A stretch of DNA of 64,000 nucleotides from Glaciihabitans sp. INWT7 (GTDB lineage: Bacteria > Actinomycetota > Actinomycetes > Actinomycetales > Microbacteriaceae), in the NCBI RefSeq assembly GCF_014217685.1, contig NZ_CP043653.1:810419-874418 (forward strand), given 5' to 3'. This document shows, piece after piece, positions 16,131 through 25,011 of this stretch (positions are counted from its first letter, which is position 1; each line of letters starts with the position of its first letter). Below the pieces are notes generated by a model, which searched no databases, was not told where the DNA came from, and saw only the letters and a list, made by a program, of their open reading frames with translations. The translations under genes and the position numbers were made by a program.

Positions 16131-16477
16131 CGGTACCTGTTTCGTGGCATCACATTCCGGCGAAGCTCTCGCGAGATCGTGGAATGCGAGCGGCCCAGCC
16201 GGCGACCGATCTCTCGAACGCTGAGGTGTTGTGCGTTCCAGAGCATGATCTCCTGTCGTTCTTCAAACGTCAGCGAACGGCCGATCAGGTTCCGTCCCCA
16301 ACGCGGCCGAATCCCTCCATGTTCCTCGAGGTGCTCGAACACGGCGCTCTTCTTCCAGCCCAGCAGTGCCGCTATTTCTTCGCCCGTCCGGCCCGCTTGC
16401 CGCAAGTCCCAAAGTTCATTAACAACGTCGGGGAGCATCCGCTCGGTAAACCGTCCAGACATATCGATCAACACCAT
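16131..16477 (-). pseudogene. IS30 transposase, N-terminal fragment (part 1 of 2)
   Basis: About 115 codons from ATG 16477 (or 16462) with the IS30 N-terminal helix-turn-helix: RSLTFEERQEIMLWNAQHLS and VREIGRRLGRSHSTISRELR. The frame leaves IS30 at the GCC target site where the IS3 was inserted. The rest lies at 14193-14872. Confidence 0.88.
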
Positions 16478-16634
16478 TCAAAAGGTAGGTGGTGCGATCA
16501 CTGCTCGAATCCGCCCCCTTATTTATTCCGTTTCGTGAGCTGACCCCAGGACGTGCACAGCGCCGCCCCCAGAAACCGGATGCCACAAAGCGGGGCGGTT
16601 TGACCTACCAACGATCATCTTCTGCCTTGGTTGG

Positions 16635-19600
16635 TTAGCTCACTCGCAGCGACTGGAAAGATCCCTGCCCATTCCACATCAGCACGCCGTAATGGCCCGA
16701 TCCGGACCGCTGCGCCGGGTCATTGTCGGTGTAGTCGATTTGCAGTGCACCGTTCACGTACACCTGGATCCGCCAGCCGGTCGTAACGACTTTGATGTCG
16801 TAGGCGCGGCCGGTGAGAACAGGGACGTTGGCCTTAGCGAGCGGGCTCACCGCGGCACTTGCCGCGCTGATGGGAAGGCGGTAAAGCCGCACGACGTTGC
16901 CGTTGGCATCGATACCGACCGCGTACCCGCTGGTACCGGCCACGTTCGAGCGGAAGACCAGCGACGGCCATGAGAAGGGCATCGAGGGTTCGACCCGTAG
17001 CAACCCCTCGTATGTAAAGTCGGTGCCGGTCTGGGAGGCGACATTGATGGCCGTATTGGTGTCGAACCGTCCCGTGAGGCCGTTCTGGGTGACAGTCCAA
17101 GCCGTGTTGGTTGGCGCTCCGGTGAAGGTTAGGTTGGTGTCCAGCGACGTTACGTACACCGGTACTGTGCTCGTCACGGTTGGCGTGCCCGCGGAGGCGA
17201 CCGTGATGATGGCCCGGCCGGCGGACACCCCTGAGACGGTGGCGCCCGAGGTGCAGCTCGCTGTGACTGTCGCAATCGAGGCATCGCTCGAGGAGCAGGT
17301 GAGCGATTGCGACGCGGTGAACGGCTCAATGGCCCCCGTGAGCGTTGTTGTCGCCCCAGTGGCAACATTCACCTGATCAGCGCTCGTGTCGACGCGATCG
17401 GGCGTCGTGCCCGTCGTGACCTCATCTCGCCAGATCGAGTGGATGGGCGTGACGGCGATTGCGGTGGCGTTGACGCTTCCGCCTACCGCGTACAAGTCCA
17501 TTCCATTGGAGGTCGACGTGGGTAACACGAGCGTTGAAAATACGGTCGAACCCTGCCCAGCGAAGACCTCCACCGATGATTCGTCCACGAGCACCGAGAA
17601 CGTGACCGTGTTGCCGGAAGCTGGCGCCAGCGGCGCGTTCTCTCGATCGGCGAATCCGACGGTGAAGCCGGAGTATCCAGCCACGGTACGGTCGACGAAT
17701 AGATTTCCCCCTGCGACGTCGTACCCGATGCGCGTGCGCTCCCCATTCCCCGTTCGAACGTCAAGCCCGAATTCAGTGGTGGCTGAGCCGGTAAGGTCAA
17801 AGGTTCCGTCGAAACGATAGGTCGTCCCCAGAACGCCCGAGAGCACATTGCCGGTGGTCGCTACTGTCGCGTTAGACCACGTTTGCGGCGACCCTTCGAT
17901 GGTTGACAGCTGGCCGACGGGAGCCTGGGTTAGCCGCACGCCCACTCCGGGCACTGTCTTCAACGCAAGATCGCGCGGAAATGCCGCGGATGAAAGCCAG
18001 GGCGATGTCGGAATCGCACTCGAATAGTCAACATTCGCCATTCGGCCCATCAGCACGCGCTGACCGCCGGGCTCGGCGACGGTCTGGCCGGCATAAAAAT
18101 CCTTGCCGAAATCAAGGCGAAGCGCCGCAGACGTGGTGGGGCTTGCAGCGGTGAAATTCGATCCGTCAAACGCGCCGATCCAATACTGCACCTCGGAGCG
18201 GTGGGTTGTCGCGTCGTCGCCGACGCCGTTGATTAGTACCCACTTCTGGTTCGTTGAGTTGCCGTCGACCGCCAGGGGAAAGAGATCGGGATTCTCCCAG
18301 ACCGCGCCGGTGAGGCTCGTGCCATTGAATGCGCTTTTGTAGATCCAGGCGAGCAGGTTGGTTGACTGATAGATGGCGACCTTCGGGATGCCAGCGTCCA
18401 CGATCGCGATAACCATATTCCAGACTCCGGCCTGGGAGTTCCAAAAGACTTTTGGATCCCTGAAGTCCGTCAGATGGTCATTCGGATCGCCAACTGCGAG
18501 ACCCGTGAGGGAAGGGCCCTCCAGCCAGTGTCGTCCCGCATCAGTGCTATGGGAGATCGACACAGATTGTTTCTTTGTCACGACGTCGAAGTTTGTGTAA
18601 TACGCGATGAGTCCGCTGTTCATTCCGCCGAAAAGCCCCGACGTGTTGTTCGGGTCGACGACGACGGATCCCGCCCACGATTGTGCGTGCCTGCCGTATC
18701 CGATCGCGATGCCGAGACTCTGCCAGTGCACCAAGTCGGTGCTAACCGCGTGTGCCCACTGCCCGTTCTGCTGGTGAAAGAGGTGATATTCGCCCCCGTA
18801 GTAAATGAGCTGCTCGTCGTCGGCTGTGCCCGTCGGCGCGGTGTAGTGATACTGCGGGCGCAGCTGTTCGGCATAGTAATCGCGCTCCGCCGTCGCCGTG
18901 ACGTTTTGAAAGGTCGCTGCGCCGCTGTACACGGCGAGTCCGAAATAGCCGGAATTCGCCGCGGAGTCGGTCACGTCAATTGCCGGAGTGGCGTAGCCAT
19001 CCACATAGACCTTTATGGAACTGCCTACTGCGACGACCTTCACTCGGCTGGTGCTCGCCATAACGCCGCTCATGGCTCCGGTCGCGATGGTGCCCGCCGA
19101 TGCATTGCGCAGTGCGACGCGATGGAGATTGGGATCGAAGTCAACAAGGTATCCAGTGGTGGCTGCCGCGTTTGAGCGGAAAGTCAGCGACGCCACGCCG
19201 CCCGTCGCTGGAACGGTGACGTCAGCCTGGAAGACGAAGTCCGAACCTTGAGATCGGGCGACGTCTCCAACATGCAGGCCCGAGCCAGCGGCGCCTGTCA
19301 GGCCGTCCTGACCGCTCGTCCACGTGCCGCTCAGCGGCGCTAGTGACGCGAGACTGGTGCGAAACCCGACGTCGGTTTGCGCGTTTTGGAAAACGGTCTG
19401 GCCGCCCGCCGTGCGCAAGCCAAACTGACCTGATCCGGCCGACAAACTGTTGGATGAAACAACCGGCGGGTTGTCTTGAACGCCGAAGTAAGCGTCGACG
19501 TTTGTTCCCTTCACGGTCACGCGAAGTGCGTAGACGTGAAATAGCGCGACACCGCCGGGAGACGAGGTCGCGGTACCCGTCGCAAGAGTCGTGTTGGTCG

Positions 19601-20444
19601 AAAGGTTGACGAGTGCGACCGAGTTGTGGTCGACATCCACTTGAAAGGCGTAGCCGCTCGTTCCGGCAGTATTCATGCGGAACAGGAGCGAGGCTGTTGT
19701 TCCCGAGGTGATCGCTTCGAATGTCGCCGAATAGGTGAAATCAGCCGCTGCCTGCGAGGCGATGAAGGCGGCGCTCGGCGCGGCTCCCGGATTTCCGAGA
19801 ATGCCTTCGGCGATGTGGCTCCAGCTTCCAGCCGTCGACGTCCATCCGGAGAGAGGTGTGCGGAATTCGTAGAGGTTCACGTTCTGAAAAAGCGAGGCGC
19901 CGTTGCGCACGCCAAGGGCGACGACGCCATGGGTATACGCCGCGTCGGTCGCCGTCACCGCCAACGAGCTCCCGAGGTAGACCTGGATCGCCGGCCCGTC
20001 TGTGACGACTTTGACCGCATAACCGGTCCCCAGGGCGATAGTCGTGGAGAAGGCGAATCCGATCGTCGCGCCGCTCTGGAGATCGATAAGTCGCGCCTGG
20101 TTTGCGCCATGATCGAGGACTACCGCGTATCCAGAGCTGCCGGTCTCGTCGGCGCGGAAGATCAACATGGCTTGGCCCGCCGAACCCGTCGATACCGTCA
20201 TTGTGGCCTCAATTGTCAGGCTGGCTTCGACGTCGTCGGTCGATACGTAATATCCGCTGCCCGTGGCGCGGGACCCGCTCAGCCCACCGACGGCGCCGTC
20301 GTTCCACGTTCCTCCGACGGTCGTGAACCCGTGGATATTGCTTACGAACGTCATGGTTGCTGCAGCCGAGGCAGCCGATATTACTGAGAAAAGTGCGGCC
20401 ACGGTGAGGAGTGCCAGGGCTCCGAGCAGGGGACGACGCTTCAT
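16635..20444 (-). CDS. Secreted multi-domain GH32 fructan hydrolase with CBM66-like modules
   Basis: 1269 residues from ATG 20444, which overlaps the stop of the upstream GH32 gene (TGATG). A signal peptide (about 1-28) is followed by three related modules of about 160 residues (near 35-195, 200-360 and 365-520). Each has an FR.(N/D)..(G/A).(S/T)GY strand, as in the CBM66 levan-binding modules of levanase. The GH32 propeller and sandwich follow (about 525-1000), then a Big-2-like domain and a fourth module. Catalytic features are RDP with Asp663 and WENPD with Glu717. Unusual: the nucleophile motif WMNDPNG is replaced by TADDEQ near 540-545, keeping an Asp at the expected place, and ECP is ENP. 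It is probably an extracellular levan or inulin hydrolase, or a fructan-binding homologue if the altered motif is inactive. Confidence 0.75.
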   Translation of the reverse strand: MKRRPLLGALALLTVAALFSVISAASAAATMTFVSNIHGFTTVGGTWNDGAVGGLSGSRATGSGYYVSTDDVEASLTIEATMTVSTGSAGQAMLIFRADETGSSGYAVVLDHGANQARLIDLQSGATIGFAFSTTIALGTGYAVKVVTDGPAIQVYLGSSLAVTATDAAYTHGVVALGVRNGASLFQNVNLYEFRTPLSGWTSTAGSWSHIAEGILGNPGAAPSAAFIASQAAADFTYSATFEAITSGTTASLLFRMNTAGTSGYAFQVDVDHNSVALVNLSTNTTLATGTATSSPGGVALFHVYALRVTVKGTNVDAYFGVQDNPPVVSSNSLSAGSGQFGLRTAGGQTVFQNAQTDVGFRTSLASLAPLSGTWTSGQDGLTGAAGSGLHVGDVARSQGSDFVFQADVTVPATGGVASLTFRSNAAATTGYLVDFDPNLHRVALRNASAGTIATGAMSGVMASTSRVKVVAVGSSIKVYVDGYATPAIDVTDSAANSGYFGLAVYSGAATFQNVTATAERDYYAEQLRPQYHYTAPTGTADDEQLIYYGGEYHLFHQQNGQWAHAVSTDLVHWQSLGIAIGYGRHAQSWAGSVVVDPNNTSGLFGGMNSGLIAYYTNFDVVTKKQSVSISHSTDAGRHWLEGPSLTGLAVGDPNDHLTDFRDPKVFWNSQAGVWNMVIAIVDAGIPKVAIYQSTNLLAWIYKSAFNGTSLTGAVWENPDLFPLAVDGNSTNQKWVLINGVGDDATTHRSEVQYWIGAFDGSNFTAASPTTSAALRLDFGKDFYAGQTVAEPGGQRVLMGRMANVDYSSAIPTSPWLSSAAFPRDLALKTVPGVGVRLTQAPVGQLSTIEGSPQTWSNATVATTGNVLSGVLGTTYRFDGTFDLTGSATTEFGLDVRTGNGERTRIGYDVAGGNLFVDRTVAGYSGFTVGFADRENAPLAPASGNTVTFSVLVDESSVEVFAGQGSTVFSTLVLPTSTSNGMDLYAVGGSVNATAIAVTPIHSIWRDEVTTGTTPDRVDTSADQVNVATGATTTLTGAIEPFTASQSLTCSSSDASIATVTASCTSGATVSGVSAGRAIITVASAGTPTVTSTVPVYVTSLDTNLTFTGAPTNTAWTVTQNGLTGRFDTNTAINVASQTGTDFTYEGLLRVEPSMPFSWPSLVFRSNVAGTSGYAVGIDANGNVVRLYRLPISAASAAVSPLAKANVPVLTGRAYDIKVVTTGWRIQVYVNGALQIDYTDNDPAQRSGSGHYGVLMWNGQGSFQSLRVS

Positions 20445-21838
20445 CACATCGTCTGACTGAGAGTCCACGCGGCGACCGAGACCTGCGTATTGCTGTCTGC
20501 TGTTAAGGTGACGGCTGCAGCGCCTTCCGATGGATAGGCCCGCACCGTAAACGCGACGCGGTCGTTCGCGAACACCTCAACAATGGTCTTGTCAAGATAA
20601 ACCCGGAGCTTCAGCTCCTCGAAATCGCCGGTCAGCGGGGCTGCGAACCGTGTTTCCTGCGACGAGGCGTCGGGCGACGCGGTGGCCCTGTCGACGATGA
20701 TTTCGCGACGTTCGGGCGAGTATTCGATCGCGACCGAATGGGCACCGTCGGAATCGGCGAAAACATCGAGTCGAACGCCGACGCCGATGGGAGATCGGAC
20801 GATCACCTCGCCGACGGGCAGCGCCTCCGCGATGACTTCAACAGTTCCCGCAGCCAGACGTCGCAGGCCGGAGGCAACTGTGTCGCCCCGCAACTGCTCG
20901 AGTTCGGAGATGGGGCGGATAAGTAAGCCCTGGTCGTCGACGTCCACGTGCCGTGGCACGCTGATCATTCCCGTCCAGCCCTCAGCTTGGGTGGTGGTGC
21001 TTCCATCTTCGCGTGACCAGCCCACTACGACTAGGCGGCCGTCGGTGTCTGTCATTGCCGCCGCAGAATAGAAGTCGGGGCCGTGGTCGAAGCGCGCCGG
21101 AGCTCCCGGTTCGAATCGCATCCCGGACATTTGACCCCGCAGTGCTGCGACATAGAGAAAGTGATCATCGTGCCAGACCGACGCCAGCAGAAGTCGCTCG
21201 TTGCCTAGAACGGGCAGTTGTGGGCACTCCCAGAGCCGACCGGTCCACAGGTCATCGCGCTCGTTAACGGAGCGCTGGTAGACGATACCCTCGTAGGTCC
21301 AATCGAGGAGGTCGTGAGAGCTGTAGCCGAGGATGGCGGCTGCCTCGTCGCCCACACTCGCGCCCATGATCATTCGCCAACTGTCGTCTTCGCGCCACAC
21401 ATAAGGGTCGCGGAAGCCGATTGCGTGAAGCTCTGGTGGGGGACCGGCGATGACTGGGTTTACCGGCTCGCGGGACCAGGTGTGCCATTCGGCCGAGCCG
21501 CGGGCCACGCTCACCTGTTGGGCATGACCATCGGCAGGGTCGCCTAGCGCGGAGTAGATCAGGGTGGGAACGTTGCCGTCGATGACGGCGCTGCCCGACC
21601 AGCAGCCAAAGCCATCCGAGCCGTGACCTTCGGGCACAAGCGCTGGCTCGACAAACTCCCAGTGCACGAGATCATTGCTGATTCCGTGGCTCCACTGGAT
21701 GTCCGGCTTCCAGTCAACGCCATCCGGCACATGTTGTACGAAAAGGTGGAAGCGTCCTTCGTCATCTTGAATAAATCCGATTGGGTCGTTGATCCAGCCC
21801 AGTGCGGGACGGTAGTGGAAAGCCGGAAGAAGTGACAT
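20444..21838 (-). CDS. Intracellular GH32 beta-fructofuranosidase
   Basis: 464 residues without signal peptide. Canonical GH32 motifs: WINDPIG (nucleophile Asp18), FRDP (Asp144), and WECP (acid/base Glu204). A C-terminal beta-sandwich ends with LDKTIVEVFANDRVAFT. It likely splits sucrose, sucrose-6-phosphate or short fructo-oligosaccharides in the cytoplasm after uptake. It is the first gene of a two-gene unit with the secreted GH32, and has the operator palindrome at 21855-21879 just upstream of its start. Substrate choice cannot be read from the sequence. Confidence 0.85.
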   Translation of the reverse strand: MSLLPAFHYRPALGWINDPIGFIQDDEGRFHLFVQHVPDGVDWKPDIQWSHGISNDLVHWEFVEPALVPEGHGSDGFGCWSGSAVIDGNVPTLIYSALGDPADGHAQQVSVARGSAEWHTWSREPVNPVIAGPPPELHAIGFRDPYVWREDDSWRMIMGASVGDEAAAILGYSSHDLLDWTYEGIVYQRSVNERDDLWTGRLWECPQLPVLGNERLLLASVWHDDHFLYVAALRGQMSGMRFEPGAPARFDHGPDFYSAAAMTDTDGRLVVVGWSREDGSTTTQAEGWTGMISVPRHVDVDDQGLLIRPISELEQLRGDTVASGLRRLAAGTVEVIAEALPVGEVIVRSPIGVGVRLDVFADSDGAHSVAIEYSPERREIIVDRATASPDASSQETRFAAPLTGDFEELKLRVYLDKTIVEVFANDRVAFTVRAYPSEGAAAVTLTADSNTQVSVAAWTLSQTM

Positions 21839-21854
21839 GCGGTCGCCATTCGAT

Positions 21855-21879
21855 CAATTGAGTGGGTGTTGCTCAACTG
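21855..21879. promoter_or_regulatory. Operator copy 1, CAATTGAG-N9-CTCANNTG
   Basis: CAATTGAG and CTCAACTG flank 9 bases, 17 bases upstream of the GH32 gene. The same half-sites with the same 9-base gap recur at 25927-25951 and 26049-26073. Confidence 0.75.
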
Positions 21880-22012
21880 AGCGTAGCGCTGCACCTAGAC
21901 CGCGTCAACGGTGAGACTGAATACCGCGCGTCTCGCCGATAAGTTGTAGATTACGAGCCGATTGCATCCCGAAGGCATCACATTCTGAAGCCGGGCAGGG
22001 GCTCAGAGCGAG

Positions 22013-23008
22013 CTACTGGAGGAGGGCCTGTGCGGAAGCCTCATCGGTCACCAAGGTGTTGATCAGGCCACTGAGGACAGTGGCTTTGATCGCCGCGATC
22101 TTCTCGGGCCCGCTCGCGATCCCGACTGTAAGTGGTATTGCGCGCAGCTGCGCAGATGTGGTGGCGATCATTCGACGCGAGGCATTGCTCACTATTTCAT
22201 TGCCGTGGAGGTCGAGGAGCACGCCGCAAACGTCAGCTTGCACTCCCAGCCGATGGCCTTCTTCTACGTCGGCTAGCGGCATCACGTCGACCAATCTAGA
22301 CGACGGTGGTCGCCATGAGCCCACGGCGAGGATGGCCACATCGATCTCGTCGACCTTACGAAGAGTGCGCGCGATCGAAGCCTCAGACTTTAGACCGCGT
22401 GCGGTCGCCTCGTCAGGGACGAGAAGCGGGGCATGCAGGGGAAAAGACCGGCCGCCGGTCGCATTTTTGAAGCGCCGAAGCAACTCACTTGCGTGAAGGG
22501 AATTTTCGACCGTCGGGATTTCGCCGATCATCTGCACGACGTCACAGGTCGGCAATCCGCCGAGTGACTCGACGGCCGTTGCAACGCCGTCGAGCGTGCT
22601 TCCCCAGGCCACACCAAGCACCGATCCGCTTACGAGCACCTCGGAGACGTAACGAGCAGCCAGTTGCGAAACCCGTTGCTTCGTTCTTCGCGGATCTTCG
22701 GAGTCTGACACGGCCGGGGCAACCAGAACCTGGGACAGCTTGTAGCGTCGGCGGACTCGCTCGGAGAGGGCCTCGTCGGTCTCCGACGGGCTGTTGAAGG
22801 TGATCGACACAATCCCCGTGTCGATCGCTAAGTCGATCAACTTGGCCACCCGAAACCGGCTGATGCCCAGCTTCTCCGCGATTGCAAGATTTGTTTCGTG
22901 ATCGACGAAATGCAACCAGGCAACGCGATGCGCGAGCAGCGAGTCGCTCGCTCGAACACTACCTGTGCTCTCCACGAATAGTTCCCTTCCGCGTCTACCG
23001 AACGTCAT
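22013..23008 (-). CDS. SorC-family sugar-responsive transcriptional regulator
   Basis: 331 residues from ATG 23008, overlapping the end of the kinase gene by 14 bases; a longer frame to 23062 is open but lies inside the kinase. The N-terminal helix-turn-helix (TNLAIAEKLGISRFRVAKLI) is followed by the phosphosugar-binding domain (GSVLGVAWGSTLDGVA, and GVLLDLHGNEIVSN near the end). SorC proteins bind long palindromes and respond to phosphorylated sugars. It is the likely binder of the palindrome repeated at 21855, 25927 and 26049, linking both GH32 genes, the kinase/transketolase operon and the importer. Confidence 0.85.
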   Translation of the reverse strand: MTFGRRGRELFVESTGSVRASDSLLAHRVAWLHFVDHETNLAIAEKLGISRFRVAKLIDLAIDTGIVSITFNSPSETDEALSERVRRRYKLSQVLVAPAVSDSEDPRRTKQRVSQLAARYVSEVLVSGSVLGVAWGSTLDGVATAVESLGGLPTCDVVQMIGEIPTVENSLHASELLRRFKNATGGRSFPLHAPLLVPDEATARGLKSEASIARTLRKVDEIDVAILAVGSWRPPSSRLVDVMPLADVEEGHRLGVQADVCGVLLDLHGNEIVSNASRRMIATTSAQLRAIPLTVGIASGPEKIAAIKATVLSGLINTLVTDEASAQALLQ

Positions 23009-23981
23009 TCCGGATTCTAGTGGTAGGGCCGCAACCTCGCAGACTCTGACGGACGCTGCCACGGTCGTCTATTGCGGCGTCGAGCTCAGCGCGCGTCGGC
23101 ATCGATTCTGCACCACCGACTCTCATGCAGGTTATCCCCGCGGCGACGTTTGCGCGCCCGAGTAGTCGTACCCATTCTTCAAGAGTTGTTGGCGTAGGGG
23201 AACACGCAATATCGCTGAGAATGGACGCCATAAAGCTGTCGCCGGCACCGGTCGAATCCATGGGGAGGATTGGGTTGACGTCAACGGTGGTCAGCTCGCC
23301 GTCATGCCAGAGGAGGGTCGGCGAGGCCGCTTGAGTTAGCACCACGGTAGCCCCGCCCAGCTGATGAAGGCGATCAGCCATCGCAGCGGGGCTGCAGAGC
23401 GGATCCAGAAACTCGGCGTCCTCAGCGCTCAACTTGATCAGGTCGGAGTGCCCCAAAATTTCGGTCAACGATGCGCGATAGGCGGAAACGTCATTGATCA
23501 GGAGAGGGCGAGGATTCGGATCGATGGTTCGATAGCTCTTCGCCATCGAGAACACCTCGCCAACTCGATCGCGAGCAGGCGCGTCGAGAACCGCGGTTGA
23601 GCCGGCATGAACGATTGTGTTTTCTCCGAGCAGCTCTTCCGGAAGAGTGGGAAGCTCCAACATAAGCCGGGGGTCACCAAAGAATTCATACCTGACGTGC
23701 GGCCCATCCTGAGAAGCGAAGGCAAGGCACGTAGTTGCAACGTCAACGCAGTAGGTCGTTCCGACGCCTTCAGCGGCCAGAAACTGACCTATTCGTTTTC
23801 CGAACGAATCAAGGCCGAGCGCGCTGATCAATTCGACAATCGCGCCCAGGCGACTGGAACCCACGGCCACGTTGAGTGGCGAACCCCCGAATCGGGGCCG
23901 ATACACCGAGGATCCACGGTCATCCGTTCCCTCGATGAGGTCCATGAGGGCTTCGCCCATCACGAGGAGCACACCGGCCAC
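22995..23981 (-). CDS. PfkB-family sugar kinase, fructokinase-like
   Basis: 328 residues from GTG 23981, which overlaps the transketolase stop (TAGTG) and follows GGAGGG. PfkB features: RFGGSPLNVAVGSSRLG near the start, and the catalytic/anion-hole motif DSTGAGDSF. It probably phosphorylates fructose or another released hexose; its place between GH32 hydrolases and transketolase genes favours fructose 6-phosphate as product. Other PfkB sugars remain possible. Confidence 0.8.
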   Translation of the reverse strand: MAGVLLVMGEALMDLIEGTDDRGSSVYRPRFGGSPLNVAVGSSRLGAIVELISALGLDSFGKRIGQFLAAEGVGTTYCVDVATTCLAFASQDGPHVRYEFFGDPRLMLELPTLPEELLGENTIVHAGSTAVLDAPARDRVGEVFSMAKSYRTIDPNPRPLLINDVSAYRASLTEILGHSDLIKLSAEDAEFLDPLCSPAAMADRLHQLGGATVVLTQAASPTLLWHDGELTTVDVNPILPMDSTGAGDSFMASILSDIACSPTPTTLEEWVRLLGRANVAAGITCMRVGGAESMPTRAELDAAIDDRGSVRQSLRGCGPTTRIRNDVR

Positions 23982-25009
23982 TAAAGGCCCTCCGCCACAG
24001 CCGCGTTGTGCTCCTGATGCCTCATTTCGCGAGCCGAAGCCTGTCGGAAGACTCGACGGTTGAGCATCTGTTCGACGGCTGTTTTGATTGCTTGCTCGCC
24101 AAGGCCGTAATAGTCGAACAGGTAATCCCTGGTTCCCCCGTGAGTGAAGGTGTCTTGAATTCCGATTCGTCTGAAGTTGGTGCTGATCCCGTTCTCGGCG
24201 AGAAGCTCGGCCACGCTTGAACCGAGCCCGCCGCGCACTAAGTGGTTTTCCACCGTGATGACGTTTCGCGCGCTGCGCAACCGCTCGAGAACGAGCGGGT
24301 CCGTGAATGGCTTGAGAGTAGAGATGTGCAGATGCCCCGCTTCGAAACCGGCGTGCTCGAGCTCGGCAACAATCCTCATCGTCGTTTCCGTTTGCACTCC
24401 AGTAGAAAGAATCAAAACGTCGTCGCCGACGGCGAGCTCACGGGCCTTGTTGAATTGCATCGGTGAATCAAACAGCACCGGTACCTCACCACGCAGCATC
24501 CTGCAAAAGACTGGTCCCGGGATGTCGTCCATAACCTCGAGCACCGTACGCGCCTCTATCGCATCCCCCACCTCAAGCACCGTCATGTTTGGCAGCAACG
24601 ACATCAGCGCAACGTCGTCAATGGACTGATGGGTAACGCCGCCAGGCGTGGTGAGGCCTGGCAGGAAGCCGATGATGCGGACTGGCAGCGCCGGGTAAGC
24701 AACCGAGAGTGCGATCTGTTCGTACGGGCGTCGGGTTCCGAACACGCTAAACGTCGGATAAAACGGGACGTAGCCCTCACGCGCCAATCCCGCGAGGGTG
24801 CCGACCAGGTTTTGTTCAGCCATTCCGAGAGAAAAATATCGATCGGGGAACCTTTCGCGGAAGCCATCGGCCTCGCTCGAAGCAGTGAGGTCGTTCGTTA
24901 CGCAAACAACTTGCAGTCGCTCGGCGGCGTAACGAACAAAGGCCGTACCGTATGGCTTTGTGTCGAATGACGCGAGAGCCGGCGCGGCGCTAGTTTCGGA
25001 TATGGTCAT
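23981..25009 (-). CDS. Transketolase, C-terminal subunit
   Basis: 342 residues. Pyrimidine-binding domain of thiamine diphosphate enzymes with the catalytic Glu in FSLGMAEQN (about 79-87), followed by a transketolase C-terminal domain (NVITVENHLVRGGLG). It pairs with the N-terminal subunit encoded 2 bases upstream. Split transketolases occur in actinobacteria and in several pentose or special-sugar pathways. Confidence 0.87.
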   Translation of the reverse strand: MTISETSAAPALASFDTKPYGTAFVRYAAERLQVVCVTNDLTASSEADGFRERFPDRYFSLGMAEQNLVGTLAGLAREGYVPFYPTFSVFGTRRPYEQIALSVAYPALPVRIIGFLPGLTTPGGVTHQSIDDVALMSLLPNMTVLEVGDAIEARTVLEVMDDIPGPVFCRMLRGEVPVLFDSPMQFNKARELAVGDDVLILSTGVQTETTMRIVAELEHAGFEAGHLHISTLKPFTDPLVLERLRSARNVITVENHLVRGGLGSSVAELLAENGISTNFRRIGIQDTFTHGGTRDYLFDYYGLGEQAIKTAVEQMLNRRVFRQASAREMRHQEHNAAVAEGL

Positions 25010-25011
25010 GG

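Noticed and set aside
22013-23062. Longer start for the SorC regulator at 23062
   Set aside because: It would add 18 residues inside the kinase gene without a ribosome-binding site, and these residues do not resemble the family N-terminus.
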